Shown here: positions 53,778-61,703 of the stretch, one piece after another
Layout of the letters: each line of letters starts with the position of its first letter
How positions within the stretch are numbered: position 1 is the first letter of the stretch
Source: Panacagrimonas sp052387695
GTDB taxonomy: Bacteria > Pseudomonadota > Gammaproteobacteria > Nevskiales > Nevskiaceae
DNA: 64,000 nucleotides
Direction of reading: 5' to 3'
Assembly: GCA_052387695.1 (NCBI GenBank)
Contig: JBQTIX010000002.1
Coordinates: 62,001 to 126,000, forward strand
Translations under genes and position numbers: made by a program
The notes under the pieces: model-generated
Seen by the model: the letters and a program-made list of their open reading frames with translations, nothing else
Database searches by the model: none
Told to the model about the DNA's origin: nothing

Positions 53778-53904
53778 GTGCTTCTCGAATTCAGTGATGG
53801 CAGCAAATGCGCCGCGGCGTCGGCAGCTCATGCAAGCGGCGCTCGCATACCTTGCGGAACTTGCGGAAGCGGTGGTCTCTCACACCGCGGATAAGCGCGT
53901 CCAA

Positions 53905-54744
53905 TCAGTCCGCGAGGAAATCCAGGACCGCAGGCACAAAGGTACGGTGGTGCTGAAAGACGCCACCGTGTCCGCAATCCGGGTAGATCGTGAGCTTGGC
54001 ATTCGGCAGACGACGGGCGATGTCGGCCGACAGGCTGCTCGCGACCATGAGGTCGTTGTCGCCGTTCACCACGAAGACCGGCTGCGTGATGACCGAAAGA
54101 TCGTCGGGCGTTCCGCGACCCGCGGTCATGATGGCCTTCAGCTGGGAGCGCCGGGCCTGCAGGGAAATGCCCTTGTCACGATCCTGGGTTCGTTCCTTCA
54201 GGCGGGCGAAGTAATCCTTTGCGGCGCGCTTGCCTTCCGGGGTGCGCGGAAAGAACAGGAAGTTTCGAGCATCGCTCAGGGTGAGTGCGGCCTTGATGTA
54301 GGCCATGACCGCGACCCGAGTGACCTCGTCGACGCCACCGCCGCCCTTGGGAGCCGTTCCCGCAAGAATCATCCGGCGAACCAGGTCGGGCGCTTGCAGC
54401 GCGACCATCTGCGCGACGCCGCCGCCCAGGGAGAAACCAAGAAGATCGACCTTCTTCAGCCCCATGGCACGGATGAAGGCGATGACATCGCGCCCCATCT
54501 CCTCGACCGTGTACGGTACCGATCCGCCCGACGCACCGACGCCACGGTTGTCGACGGCAATCACCCGACGCTGCGCGGCGATGCCGTCGATCACACGCGG
54601 ATCCCAGTCATCGAGCACCGCCATCAGGTGATGCAGGAAGATCACCGGCACGCCGGAAGCGGGGCCGAGCTCCCGATAGACGAAAGGCGCGCCACCCACG
54701 TCAACCGTGCGGGTCGGTACATCTTTCCACTTCATTTCACTCAT
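53905..54744 (-). CDS. Alpha/beta hydrolase
   Basis: 279 residues. Alpha/beta hydrolase with nucleophile Ser in LLGFSLGGGVAQ (about 107), acid Asp in VNGDNDLM, and His in PDCGHGG near the end. The oxyanion region HHLMAVLDDWDP and VDNRGVGAS are typical of the ester/haloperoxidase-like group. AGGAG lies 6 bases before ATG 54744. Substrate unknown; context suggests an ester or lactone within the efflux operon. Confidence 0.9.
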   Translation of the reverse strand: MSEMKWKDVPTRTVDVGGAPFVYRELGPASGVPVIFLHHLMAVLDDWDPRVIDGIAAQRRVIAVDNRGVGASGGSVPYTVEEMGRDVIAFIRAMGLKKVDLLGFSLGGGVAQMVALQAPDLVRRMILAGTAPKGGGGVDEVTRVAVMAYIKAALTLSDARNFLFFPRTPEGKRAAKDYFARLKERTQDRDKGISLQARRSQLKAIMTAGRGTPDDLSVITQPVFVVNGDNDLMVASSLSADIARRLPNAKLTIYPDCGHGGVFQHHRTFVPAVLDFLAD

Positions 54745-54774
54745 CTGCTGCTCCTGAAGATCGTCGAGGACTGC

Positions 54775-56043
54775 TTAGGTCTTGGCGCGCGCGCGCCGCG
54801 TTCGGAAAGTTCCCCATCCGCTCTTCAGTACCGCCTTGAGGAAAGCCCACAAGCCGCTTTCCTTGGGACTTGGATTGCCGCCACCGGCAATACGACCGAG
54901 TTGCAGCGTGTACCAGAAAATTTCCATGACCCCCATGCGGTCGATCATCGAAATGCCGGTCTTGATCGGGCGCACGCGCTGAGGGCTGTCCTGCCCCTTC
55001 AGCAGGGCGGCCGGGGCGTCCGGATCGATGGCCAGCAAGCGCGCGAGGCCGATCACATCGAGCGCTCCGGAGCGCAGCGCGGCGTTCATGCCGGCTGCAC
55101 TGCGGAAGCCGCCGGTGACCATCAGAGGCGCCTTCAGCGAGGCACGTGCCTTTTCGGCGAATTCGAGGAAGTAGGCTTCGCGCGCCACGGTGGAGGCTTT
55201 CGGCGGTTGCTGAACCGCGCCCGACATTGCGGGGGCTTCGTAAGTGCCGCCCGAGATCTCAATCAGATCGATACCGGCATCGACCAGCGCCTGCATGGTC
55301 GCCAGCGACTCATCTTCGGTGAAGCCACCGCGCTGGAAATCGGCGGAATTGAGCTTGATACCGACGGGGAAGTCGCGACCGACCTGCCGACGGATTTCAG
55401 CGTAAACCTCCAGCACGAAGCGACGCCGATTTTCCGGGCTGCCGCCCCATTGGTCGTTGCGCCGGTTGTGGTGCGGCGACAGGAACTGGCTCACCAAATA
55501 CCCATGTGCGCCGTGGATCTGCACGCCGCTGAAGCCGGCCTTCTGGCAGATGGCCGCGCTGCGTCCGAAGCGCCGGATGATGTCCTCGATCTCGGCATGG
55601 GTCGCCGCGCGTGGGGTCTCGAACAGCGCCTGCATATCCTCTCGGAACGCTACGGCAGACGGCGCGAGCGTGCTGGCGTTGAGCCCCTTGGTCGCCTGCT
55701 TGCCGGGATGGTTGAGCTGGACCCAGATCGCAGCACCCTGGTCGGTGGCTGCGCTCGCCCACTGCCGCAACAGCGGCAGATCGGATTCATCCTCGATCAC
55801 GACGTTACCGGGCTCGCCCAGCGCACGGCGATCAATCATCACGTTTCCCGTGATGAGAAGCCCGATGCCAGATGCGGCCCAACGACGATACAGTTCGACG
55901 AGCTTCGGAGTGGGCCGATTGCTGTAAGTCGCCAAGGTCTCGCTCATGGATGCCTTGGCCAGGCGGTTGCGGAGAACGCTGCCATTGGGCAGGCGCAGCG
56001 ACTGCGTCAGCAGGTTGGTTTCCGGCGGGGTTGAGTCGGCCAT
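54775..56043 (-). CDS. Old Yellow Enzyme family NADH:flavin oxidoreductase
   Basis: 422 residues from ATG 56043 (MADSTPPETN). FMN-binding TIM barrel: RLPNGSVLRNRLAKASMSE, VQLNHPGKQA, the substrate-site motif GVQIHGAHGYLVSQFLSP, NDQWGGSPENRRR. Such enzymes reduce activated C=C bonds of enones, nitroesters and maleimides. A C-terminal 60-residue extension with a hydrophobic stretch is present. It is 30 bases before the hydrolase gene. Confidence 0.92.
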   Translation of the reverse strand: MADSTPPETNLLTQSLRLPNGSVLRNRLAKASMSETLATYSNRPTPKLVELYRRWAASGIGLLITGNVMIDRRALGEPGNVVIEDESDLPLLRQWASAATDQGAAIWVQLNHPGKQATKGLNASTLAPSAVAFREDMQALFETPRAATHAEIEDIIRRFGRSAAICQKAGFSGVQIHGAHGYLVSQFLSPHHNRRNDQWGGSPENRRRFVLEVYAEIRRQVGRDFPVGIKLNSADFQRGGFTEDESLATMQALVDAGIDLIEISGGTYEAPAMSGAVQQPPKASTVAREAYFLEFAEKARASLKAPLMVTGGFRSAAGMNAALRSGALDVIGLARLLAIDPDAPAALLKGQDSPQRVRPIKTGISMIDRMGVMEIFWYTLQLGRIAGGGNPSPKESGLWAFLKAVLKSGWGTFRTRRARAKT

Positions 56044-56122
56044 GATGGGTACTCGTGTAGTTCTGGAGCGGTTGAACGCTTGGTGATATGGCAAGGCGAC
56101 GCAGGTCCTGCGTCGCGAGACC

Positions 56123-56299
56123 TCAGGCTTTCGCGAGCTTTTTCTGAGGTTCTGAAAGGCGCTCTACTTCGGCCTCAAGCTGGCGCGCTCGCTTTTCGAG
56201 GCGCTCCTGGTAGGACCCGCCCAAGGGTTCGACGGCGAATGCCAGCCTCGCCCAGAAACCAGGAACGGTCTTTTGAGGATTTGTGTGGATGTTGCTCAT
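56123..56299 (-). CDS. 58-residue conserved-looking small protein, unknown
   Basis: Starts at ATG 56299 (MSNIHTNPQKTVPGFW) with an AAGAGG purine-rich site 7 bases upstream, and ends at the TGA at 56123-56125. The N-terminus is followed by an amphipathic charged helix (about 30-55; YQERLEKRARQLEAEVERL) that could form a coiled coil. No membrane helix. It lies in the operon between thioesterase and Old Yellow Enzyme genes, with 51 and 79 bases on each side. Function unknown. Confidence 0.6.
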   Translation of the reverse strand: MSNIHTNPQKTVPGFWARLAFAVEPLGGSYQERLEKRARQLEAEVERLSEPQKKLAKA

Positions 56300-56350
56300 T
56301 TGGATACCTCTTGGCGGTGGTGGTGTTGACGAGTGGACATCAGTATTTGT

Positions 56351-56803
56351 TCAGGGCTTCCGTTCAAAAACGAGCAGCGTCGAAGTCGCGGACGCGTACA
56401 GGCGCCCTGCGTCGTCGGTGATTCGCGCTTCGGCGAACGCCACCCGCTTGCCGATCGAGACAACCTTGCCCTCCGCACGCACCGGGCCGACGGTGTCGCT
56501 CAGCGCCCGGTGGTAGGCGATCTTCAGTTCCAGGGTCGTGTAGCGCTGCTCGCTCGTGAGCGCGGAATGCACCGCGCAGCCGCAGGCCGAGTCGAGGAGC
56601 GTCGCGGCGTAGCCCCCGTGCACCGCACCGATCGGGTTGTAGGCGTGAGCGCCGGGTGTCGCAGCGAACACCGCGCGGCCCTCAGAGACCTCGACCAGCG
56701 AGAATTTCAGCGTCTCACCGATGGCCGGTTGGCGGCCACTCGCGATCCAGCTTCGCAACTGCTCCAGGCCATTCGCAGTTCCACTTTCTTCTAGCAGGTT
56801 CAT
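56351..56803 (-). CDS. PaaI family hotdog-fold thioesterase
   Basis: 150 residues. Hotdog fold; NPIGAVHGGYAATLLDSACG is the PaaI/YbgC-type active-site helix with the His-Gly-Gly motif. It would hydrolyse a small acyl- or aryl-CoA. It lies 55 bases after an SDR gene in the same operon. Confidence 0.9.
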   Translation of the reverse strand: MNLLEESGTANGLEQLRSWIASGRQPAIGETLKFSLVEVSEGRAVFAATPGAHAYNPIGAVHGGYAATLLDSACGCAVHSALTSEQRYTTLELKIAYHRALSDTVGPVRAEGKVVSIGKRVAFAEARITDDAGRLYASATSTLLVFERKP

Positions 56804-56858
56804 GGCTTCTCCAGCCTTTGACGGTGAGTGCTTCCGACGACAGGACAGACCGAGCGAT

Positions 56859-57641
56859 TCACCACTTCTCGCTCCACGGTCTCAGCACCATTTCGAAAGC
56901 CCATGTCGATCGGTGCTGCCGATGTAGCTGCAGGTAGATTTCCGCGATCCGGTCCGGGTCGGCCATGTTGTCGTCAACGGTCGTTCCTGCCAGTCGGTGC
57001 GCTCGGGTACCGTCTTCCTGCGTCCAGCCAATCGCGGCGTCGATCGGAACGTTCGCGACATGGATCCCCTGCGGCATGAGTTCCCGGGCCATGCTCTGCG
57101 CGAGACCAGACTTGGCGTGACAGGCCATCGCAAAAGCTCCGCTCAAGGGGAAACCCTTCAGTGCGGCGCTCGCGTTGGTGAAAATGATGGTCCCCTTGGC
57201 ACCATTGGCGTTGCTCTTGTTTTGCACCATCAGTCGTGCGGCCTGCTGGCCGACGAGGAACGCGCTGAACGCCGAGTTTCGAAGCACATCGAACGCGAGA
57301 TTCGGATCGGCTTCGATGATCGACTTGCGAAACACCGCCGGGCTGCGACCGTCGATGTTGTGAACGACCAAGGTCGGGGTTCCGAGATCTCGAACCACCG
57401 CTTCGAACAGCGACCCGACGGCTGTAGGATCACTCCCGTCGCAGGCGTACCGCCGCACGCCATGCGTCTTCTCCAGATTCAGCAGGACCGATTTCTCAGG
57501 ATCCCTGGCGGCAACAGCGACGCGCATACCCTGGTCCGCGAAAAGCTTCGCGCAACTGGAGCTGATGCCGGGACCACCACCCACGATCAGTGCGACGTCC
57601 CGCACATCGCGAGGCGTTGCGCTCGTTTCGGGCGACGTCAT
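56859..57641 (-). CDS. SDR-family protein lacking the catalytic tyrosine
   Basis: 260 residues. Rossmann fold with NAD(P) loop IVGGGPGISSSCAKLF near the N-terminus. At the active site the usual Tyr-x3-Lys is replaced: AMACHAKSGLAQSMAREL retains Lys but has Ala at the Tyr position. An atypical SDR subgroup with MARELGPKGIHVAHV-like sequence shares this change, so activity may differ or be lost. The ATG overlaps the upstream SDR stop by 4 bases. Confidence 0.85.
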   Translation of the reverse strand: MTSPETSATPRDVRDVALIVGGGPGISSSCAKLFADQGMRVAVAARDPEKSVLLNLEKTHGVRRYACDGSDPTAVGSLFEAVVRDLGTPTLVVHNIDGRSPAVFRKSIIEADPNLAFDVLRNSAFSAFLVGQQAARLMVQNKSNANGAKGTIIFTNASAALKGFPLSGAFAMACHAKSGLAQSMARELMPQGIHVANVPIDAAIGWTQEDGTRAHRLAGTTVDDNMADPDRIAEIYLQLHRQHRSTWAFEMVLRPWSEKW

Positions 57642-58522
57642 GTTGCATCTCCTCGTACCACGTTCCCCGCAGCCGATGGCGCCGCCGTCCGCGAGTTGAG
57701 TCCGAAATCCTTTCGGATGCCCATGTCGACCAATCGCGTCGGAGCGAATCTGCGAAGCAGGCTCAGTCGACCCGCCATGACGCCCGCCGTGTATCGAATC
57801 TTCGGACGAGGATCGTTCGCCGCTTTCAGGACGACCTCTGCCACGACACCCGGATCGTCGCCGTTGGCCAAGGCCTTCGGCAGTAATTGGTTCATGCCTG
57901 CACGGGCGTCCCGATACTCGTCGAGCGTGGCGTCGGGTTGCAGAAGATTGGCATCGAACTGGGTCTTGGTGAAGGCAGGTTCGACGACAGAAACCCGTAC
58001 GCCCCTCGTACGGAGTTCGTGGTCGAGCGACTCCGAGTAGCCTTCGACCGCATGCTTTGTCGCCGAATACAGCGCGCCGTAGGGCATGGGCAGCAGACCG
58101 AGCACGGACCCGATGTTGATCACGCGACCACTGCCCTGGCGACGCATGTGCGGCACGACCGCGCGGGTCATCCGAACGATCCCGAAGAAATTGGTATCGA
58201 AGATCGCACGGGCCTGCTCGATCGAGCTTTCCTCGGCGCCCGCAGGCGCCACGCCGAATCCCGCGTTGTTCACGAGCAGATCGATGCGACCCTCCAAACG
58301 CAGCACCTCGTTGACGGCGGATTCCACCGACGCGTCGTTGGTCACGTCCAGGGCCAGCATCGTGAACGCCTGCCCACCCGCCTGCCCTCCGCGTCGGCTG
58401 GTGCCGTACACCGTATAGCCGGCTTTGGAGAGGCGCTTTGCGGTGGCCTCGCCGATTCCCGACGAACTACCGGTCACGAGCGCGACCTTTTTCTTCGATC
58501 CGTTGTTGCTTTCAATCTTCAT
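57638..58522 (-). CDS. Classical SDR oxidoreductase
   Basis: 294 residues. TGSSSGIGEATAKRL cofactor loop, NNAGFGVAP, and the catalytic YSATKHAVEGYSESL (Tyr-x3-Lys present). It probably oxidises or reduces a hydroxyl/carbonyl group. It is the first gene of the long operon; a perfect 9+4+9 palindrome lies 49-70 bases upstream of its ATG. Confidence 0.92.
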   Translation of the reverse strand: MKIESNNGSKKKVALVTGSSSGIGEATAKRLSKAGYTVYGTSRRGGQAGGQAFTMLALDVTNDASVESAVNEVLRLEGRIDLLVNNAGFGVAPAGAEESSIEQARAIFDTNFFGIVRMTRAVVPHMRRQGSGRVINIGSVLGLLPMPYGALYSATKHAVEGYSESLDHELRTRGVRVSVVEPAFTKTQFDANLLQPDATLDEYRDARAGMNQLLPKALANGDDPGVVAEVVLKAANDPRPKIRYTAGVMAGRLSLLRRFAPTRLVDMGIRKDFGLNSRTAAPSAAGNVVRGDAT

Positions 58523-58570
58523 GTGAAGTCCTCATTAGTTGGGTAGCGAGCGCGGGCGTTATCTGTCGAT

Positions 58571-58592
58571 AAATATGATATTCATCATATTT
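58571..58592. promoter_or_regulatory. TetR-type operator ahead of the SDR-efflux operon
   Basis: AAATATGAT, ATTC, ATCATATTT: perfect 9-bp arms with a 4-base spacer. The core TATGAT-n4-ATCATA is identical to the site at 59218. It lies between the TetR gene's end and the first operon gene. Confidence 0.8.
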
Positions 58593-58633
58593 GCGGAAAG
58601 ACGGAAGGAGCATTTGCGTGCATAGGGCGCGCC

Positions 58634-59218
58634 TCAGACGGCGACGGAAGAGGAATGAATATTCCGAGCCGCCTCGCACAACGCCTTGGACAGCTTGGGA
58701 TCGTCGACGGCGCGCGCTAGTAGGAGCGCTCCGACCATCGTGGACACCATTACGAGCGCCTGTGCGTGGGCAGCGGGCTGCCCCCATTCGGGCAACTGGC
58801 GGGACACGAGATCGATCATTTCCTTAATGCGGCGGGTGGCCGCACGCCGAACCTCGGGCGCTTGCCGCGGCATCTCGGAACCCAAGGCCACGACAGGACA
58901 TCCGCTCTCGACATTCTTGAGGTGAGCATCGGAGAGATACGCGTTCACCATGGCCTGCAGCGCCACTTCTGGCGTCGTGTGCGCGGCAATACTCGCAACC
59001 GATGCAACGGCGTCTGCACCAGCGCGGTCAGCCGCCTCGGCGAGCATCGCGTCCCGCGAAGCGAAGTGTGCATAGAAGCCACCGTGCGTAAGACCAGCCT
59101 CCTTCATGATGTCCGCGACGCTGGTGCCGTCGTAGCCGCTGCGCCGGATAGCGCGCGCGGCGGTCTCGACGATGCGCTCGTGCGTCTTTTTCTTGCTGGT
59201 TGTCGTCGGCCTCTTCAT
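58634..59218 (-). CDS. TetR/AcrR family transcriptional regulator
   Basis: 194 residues from ATG 59218 (MKRPTTTSKKK). N-terminal helix-turn-helix (about 12-58; TSVADIMKEAGLTHGGFYAHF), then a TetR_C ligand domain with two cysteine-containing regions (SGCPVV). It is on the same strand as, and just upstream of, the SDR-efflux operon. Palindromes with the same core lie at its start and ahead of the operon, so autorepression and repression of the operon are likely. A GTG at 59236 is an alternative start. Confidence 0.92.
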   Translation of the reverse strand: MKRPTTTSKKKTHERIVETAARAIRRSGYDGTSVADIMKEAGLTHGGFYAHFASRDAMLAEAADRAGADAVASVASIAAHTTPEVALQAMVNAYLSDAHLKNVESGCPVVALGSEMPRQAPEVRRAATRRIKEMIDLVSRQLPEWGQPAAHAQALVMVSTMVGALLLARAVDDPKLSKALCEAARNIHSSSVAV

Positions 59219-59233
59219 ATGATGTTTATCATA
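59218..59233. promoter_or_regulatory. TetR-type operator at the regulator's own start
   Basis: TATGAT, GTTT, ATCATA: perfect 6-bp arms. It overlaps the first base of the start codon at 59218, so a bound repressor would block expression directly. Core identical to the operon site at 58574-58589. Confidence 0.75.
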
Positions 59234-59557
59234 CACACATTCAGACGATTCTCAAGCGCCGTGAGGGAGCGCCGCCCGAATGAAGGATCTGATTGCTGGA
59301 TAGCAGGGGCCGTCAGGCGCCATTGTTGTTTCTGCTGTCAGGGCGCAGTTCGATCCGAGCTTCGTCGTGGGTCCGCGTGCACGGCATCTCGCGGCGCGCG
59401 TTGGCCTGGGCAAGAGGTGAGTTGGCCTTTGCCTCGAAGGCTTGAAGCGAGTGCACCGACGAGAACCATGTGGACGCAAGCATGTCTCCGAACGTCTCCT
59501 TCCAGGATCTCAATTGCCTATGTCGAGCTTCCGCTTCGGGCTAAACACGACGGCGAA
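59234..59557. other. Intergenic with a doubtful 66-codon frame
   Basis: A minus-strand frame at 59313-59513 (TTG start, no ribosome site) reads RSWKETFGDMLASTWFSSVH and onward, with fairly protein-like composition, but I recognise no family. It may be the tail of a decayed gene at the boundary with the mobile region. Nothing else is seen. Confidence 0.3.
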
Positions 59558-60208
59558 TCATGCATGGGCGTGCGGCGCCGACATCCACCCCTGAATCTGC
59601 CGCGCCACTTTCTCCGCGGCCTTCAGCAGGAAGGCATCATTCAAGTGGGCGTACCTCACCGTGCTCTCCGCCTTCCGATGGCCGAGTAGGGCTCCAGTCA
59701 CCAGCATCGTCTCCCCGTTCATCACCGCATGCGACGCAAACGTATGCCGCAGATCATGCAGCCGGATGTCGTTCGGCAGTCCCGCCGCTTCGCGTATCCG
59801 TTTCCAGGTCTCTGAGATCTCCATCAGGGGCCGCTTCGCATTACGGTGATGCGCGAAGACGTAGGTCGCAGAGGCAGACGCGGACTGTCGCCGACGCTCC
59901 AGTAGCTTCAGAGCCGGCGTGCCGATCCGCACGGTTCGCGGCCCGGTCTTGGCGGATTGAAGTTCCAGCCGGTCGGGGAGAACCTCGACCCAGCGCAGCC
60001 GGTGAATCTCATCCGAACGGCATCCGGTCAGAAGGATCAGCCGGATGGCGTCGACGATGTCCGGATGGGTTTCGGCGTAGCGGTCCAGTGCTGGCACTAG
60101 CCTATAGCTGCCACTCATTCCAGTCTGGGTCTGCCACCCGTTCTGATCTGAAACCTGCCACCCCTCCTGATTCGCCTGCCGGCCATTCCAAACGAAAACA
60201 GCCGACAT
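59558..60208 (-). pseudogene. C-terminal fragment of a tyrosine recombinase/integrase
   Basis: From about 60107 down the sequence is the catalytic domain of a phage/ICE-type integrase: LLTGCRSDEIHRLRW (Arg), HDLRHTFASH (His-x2-Arg), LLGHRKAESTVRYAHL (His and nucleophile Tyr). The N-terminal arm and core-binding domains are absent. Codons before about 60107 come from an IS21-type terminal region, so the gene was cut by insertion. Catalytic residues remain but the protein is unlikely to function. Confidence 0.8.
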
Positions 60209-60511
60209 TGCCGACTGTCAATGATTCTGGCGATGACATGCCAGGCTATTCGAGCTTCGCCGCGTACTTCGGCCTCAGAGAATCACCATCCAGTTCCAGC
60301 TTGATGCTGTTCGAGATCAGCCGGTGGAGCAGCGCATCGGCCGTGGTCCGGTTGCTGACGCTGAGGTAGTCGTACCAGCGATCGAGCGGAAGCTGGCTCG
60401 TCACCAGCGTCGACCGGCCCGGCGTCCGGCTGTCGAGCAGCTCTAGCATGATCTCGCACTCGGTTGGCGTCAGCCGCTCCGAGACGCCAAGATCGTCGAG
60501 GATCAGCAGAC
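60108..60511 (-). mobile_element. Remnant of an IS21-family element (right end and istB 3' part)
   Basis: Three direct repeats beginning CTGCCACTC or CTGCCACCC at 60108, 60131 and 60155 (spacing 23-24) look like the multiple terminal repeats of IS21-type elements. The 3' part of istB follows on the minus strand. istA and the other end are missing, so the element is not mobile on its own. Confidence 0.65.
60246..60511 (-). pseudogene. istB 3' fragment (IS21 transposition helper ATPase)
   Basis: About 87 codons from the Walker B region (LLILDDLGVSERLTPTECE) through STLVTSQLPLDRWYDYL and DALLHRLISNSIKLELDGDS to the normal end. The N-terminal half with Walker A is missing; a TAA precedes the preserved part at 60513-60515, where it joins unrelated sequence. 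Confidence 0.85.
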
Positions 60512-61316
60512 TTTACCGGGTCAGCAGCATCAGACGCTGCCGGAAGCTGCCGTCGTGCCTTCCAGAGCGCGTCCACAACGTCCGACAGCGTTTCGAGCCG
60601 CCGGTCCAGAGGCCGGCCGGCCAGTCCGCTGGTGATTTCGACGCCGTTAGTTGGATATTGGATGAGATCGTTGAGGCCGGGCTGGACGATCGCGATCGCG
60701 TCGAAGGCATACGATTCGGTACGCAACGCGCGGATTGGCGGTGTGCTTAGGAAAAGCTCGTACAGGGGATGCGTCCGGGCAGCCGTACCACGCGGCCGGG
60801 CAGCCACGACATCTGCCTCAAGAAGGCTATGGACCTGCTTCTTGTCCTTCGGATCGAATCGAGGCGCGACGACGTTGCGGCCCCGAGCCGTCTGGCCTCC
60901 CAACACCGGCCGGTAGGCTTCCCAGCGCTTGCGCAGTTCCGCCGAGGGACTTCGTCAGCCACCACATTCAATTCGAGGGGCTTAACGATTTCTGCCGGCG
61001 CTACCCGGGAGATCTTTTCGAGGAGTTCGAGGCATTCGGGCGAGACACCTTCAGGCACCTGCCCCAAGTCGGGAATGCGGTGGCCACGCTTCGCCAGCCG
61101 TTCCCGAAGATCGTGGTAGAAACGGCCGGCAGACACTACGCGCCAGATTGATGCCTGAGTCGTCTTGTTTGGGCCGGCAAATTCGCGAATCCAGGCGGAA
61201 TACGAGCGCGTATCCTCGATCGTGGCGCCTCATCCCTTCGGGTCAGGAAGGTGTACAACCTTCACGTCCCAGCGCCAGGGCGTCAACTCGAAGGAGATAG
61301 GCAGCGGTTCAATCAT
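60512..61316 (-). pseudogene. Degraded gene of unknown function cut by the IS21 remnant
   Basis: Reading from ATG 61316 (MIEPLPISFELTPWRWDVK) a protein-like frame runs with one in-frame TGA (about 61230), continues RSYSAWIREFAGPNKTTQAS, RFYHDLRERLAKRGHRIPDL and VAPAEIVKPLELNVVADEVP, then shifts frame near 60946. It goes on as LRKRWEAYRPVLGGQTARG, RFDPKDKKQVHSLLEADVVA and YAFDAIAIVQPGLNDLIQYP. It ends at the istB join (about 60512). About 265 codons survive. I do not recognise the family; it may be mobile-element cargo. Confidence 0.6.
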
Positions 61317-61703
61317 GCTGCATTGATGCAGCCGGCTAGAGTTCTTTGCAACAGACCAATTCCAACAAGGTCAACGGCAGTCGCTGAGGTGCCAGTTTCA
61401 GCCGCACGTTAGTGACTGCTCTGCGGTACCCCAATTCTTCACGCTCAACGATCACGCTCACTCGCGGCAATGCTGGAGCGGCGCGTGGATGTCGGGCGCA
61501 GCGTGTAGTTGCCCCTTTACTTGGGCACTAGATTTGGTCGGGCCCTCATCCACGAGGAACGAAAGTGGCTCTCGCCAGCCGCCATTACTTGGTCACCAGT
61601 CACTACTTTCTTGTCGGCAACTTCCGCGCCGGCCGCAAGTTTCGCGACAGACTGGGTTGCTAGTCTGGCTTCCAATGACGATCAACCGTCCGAGGAACCA
61701 GAC
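61317..61703. other. Gap between mobile remnants and the last receptor gene
   Basis: No convincing gene. A minus-strand stretch near 61345-61470 reads about 41 codons (ERE-ELGYRRAVTNVRLKL...) without a recognised family. A GAGGAACC ribosome site for the receptor gene lies at 61691-61698. Confidence 0.4.

Noticed and set aside
53533..56034. 833-codon plus-strand frame opposite the reductase, hydrolase and Old Yellow Enzyme genes
   Set aside because: It spans several real minus-strand genes and their gaps, with shadow-like composition and no family signal.
59313..59513. Minus-strand 66-codon frame after the TetR gene
   Set aside because: It starts only at TTG without a ribosome site and no homologue is recognised; kept only as a note on the gap.
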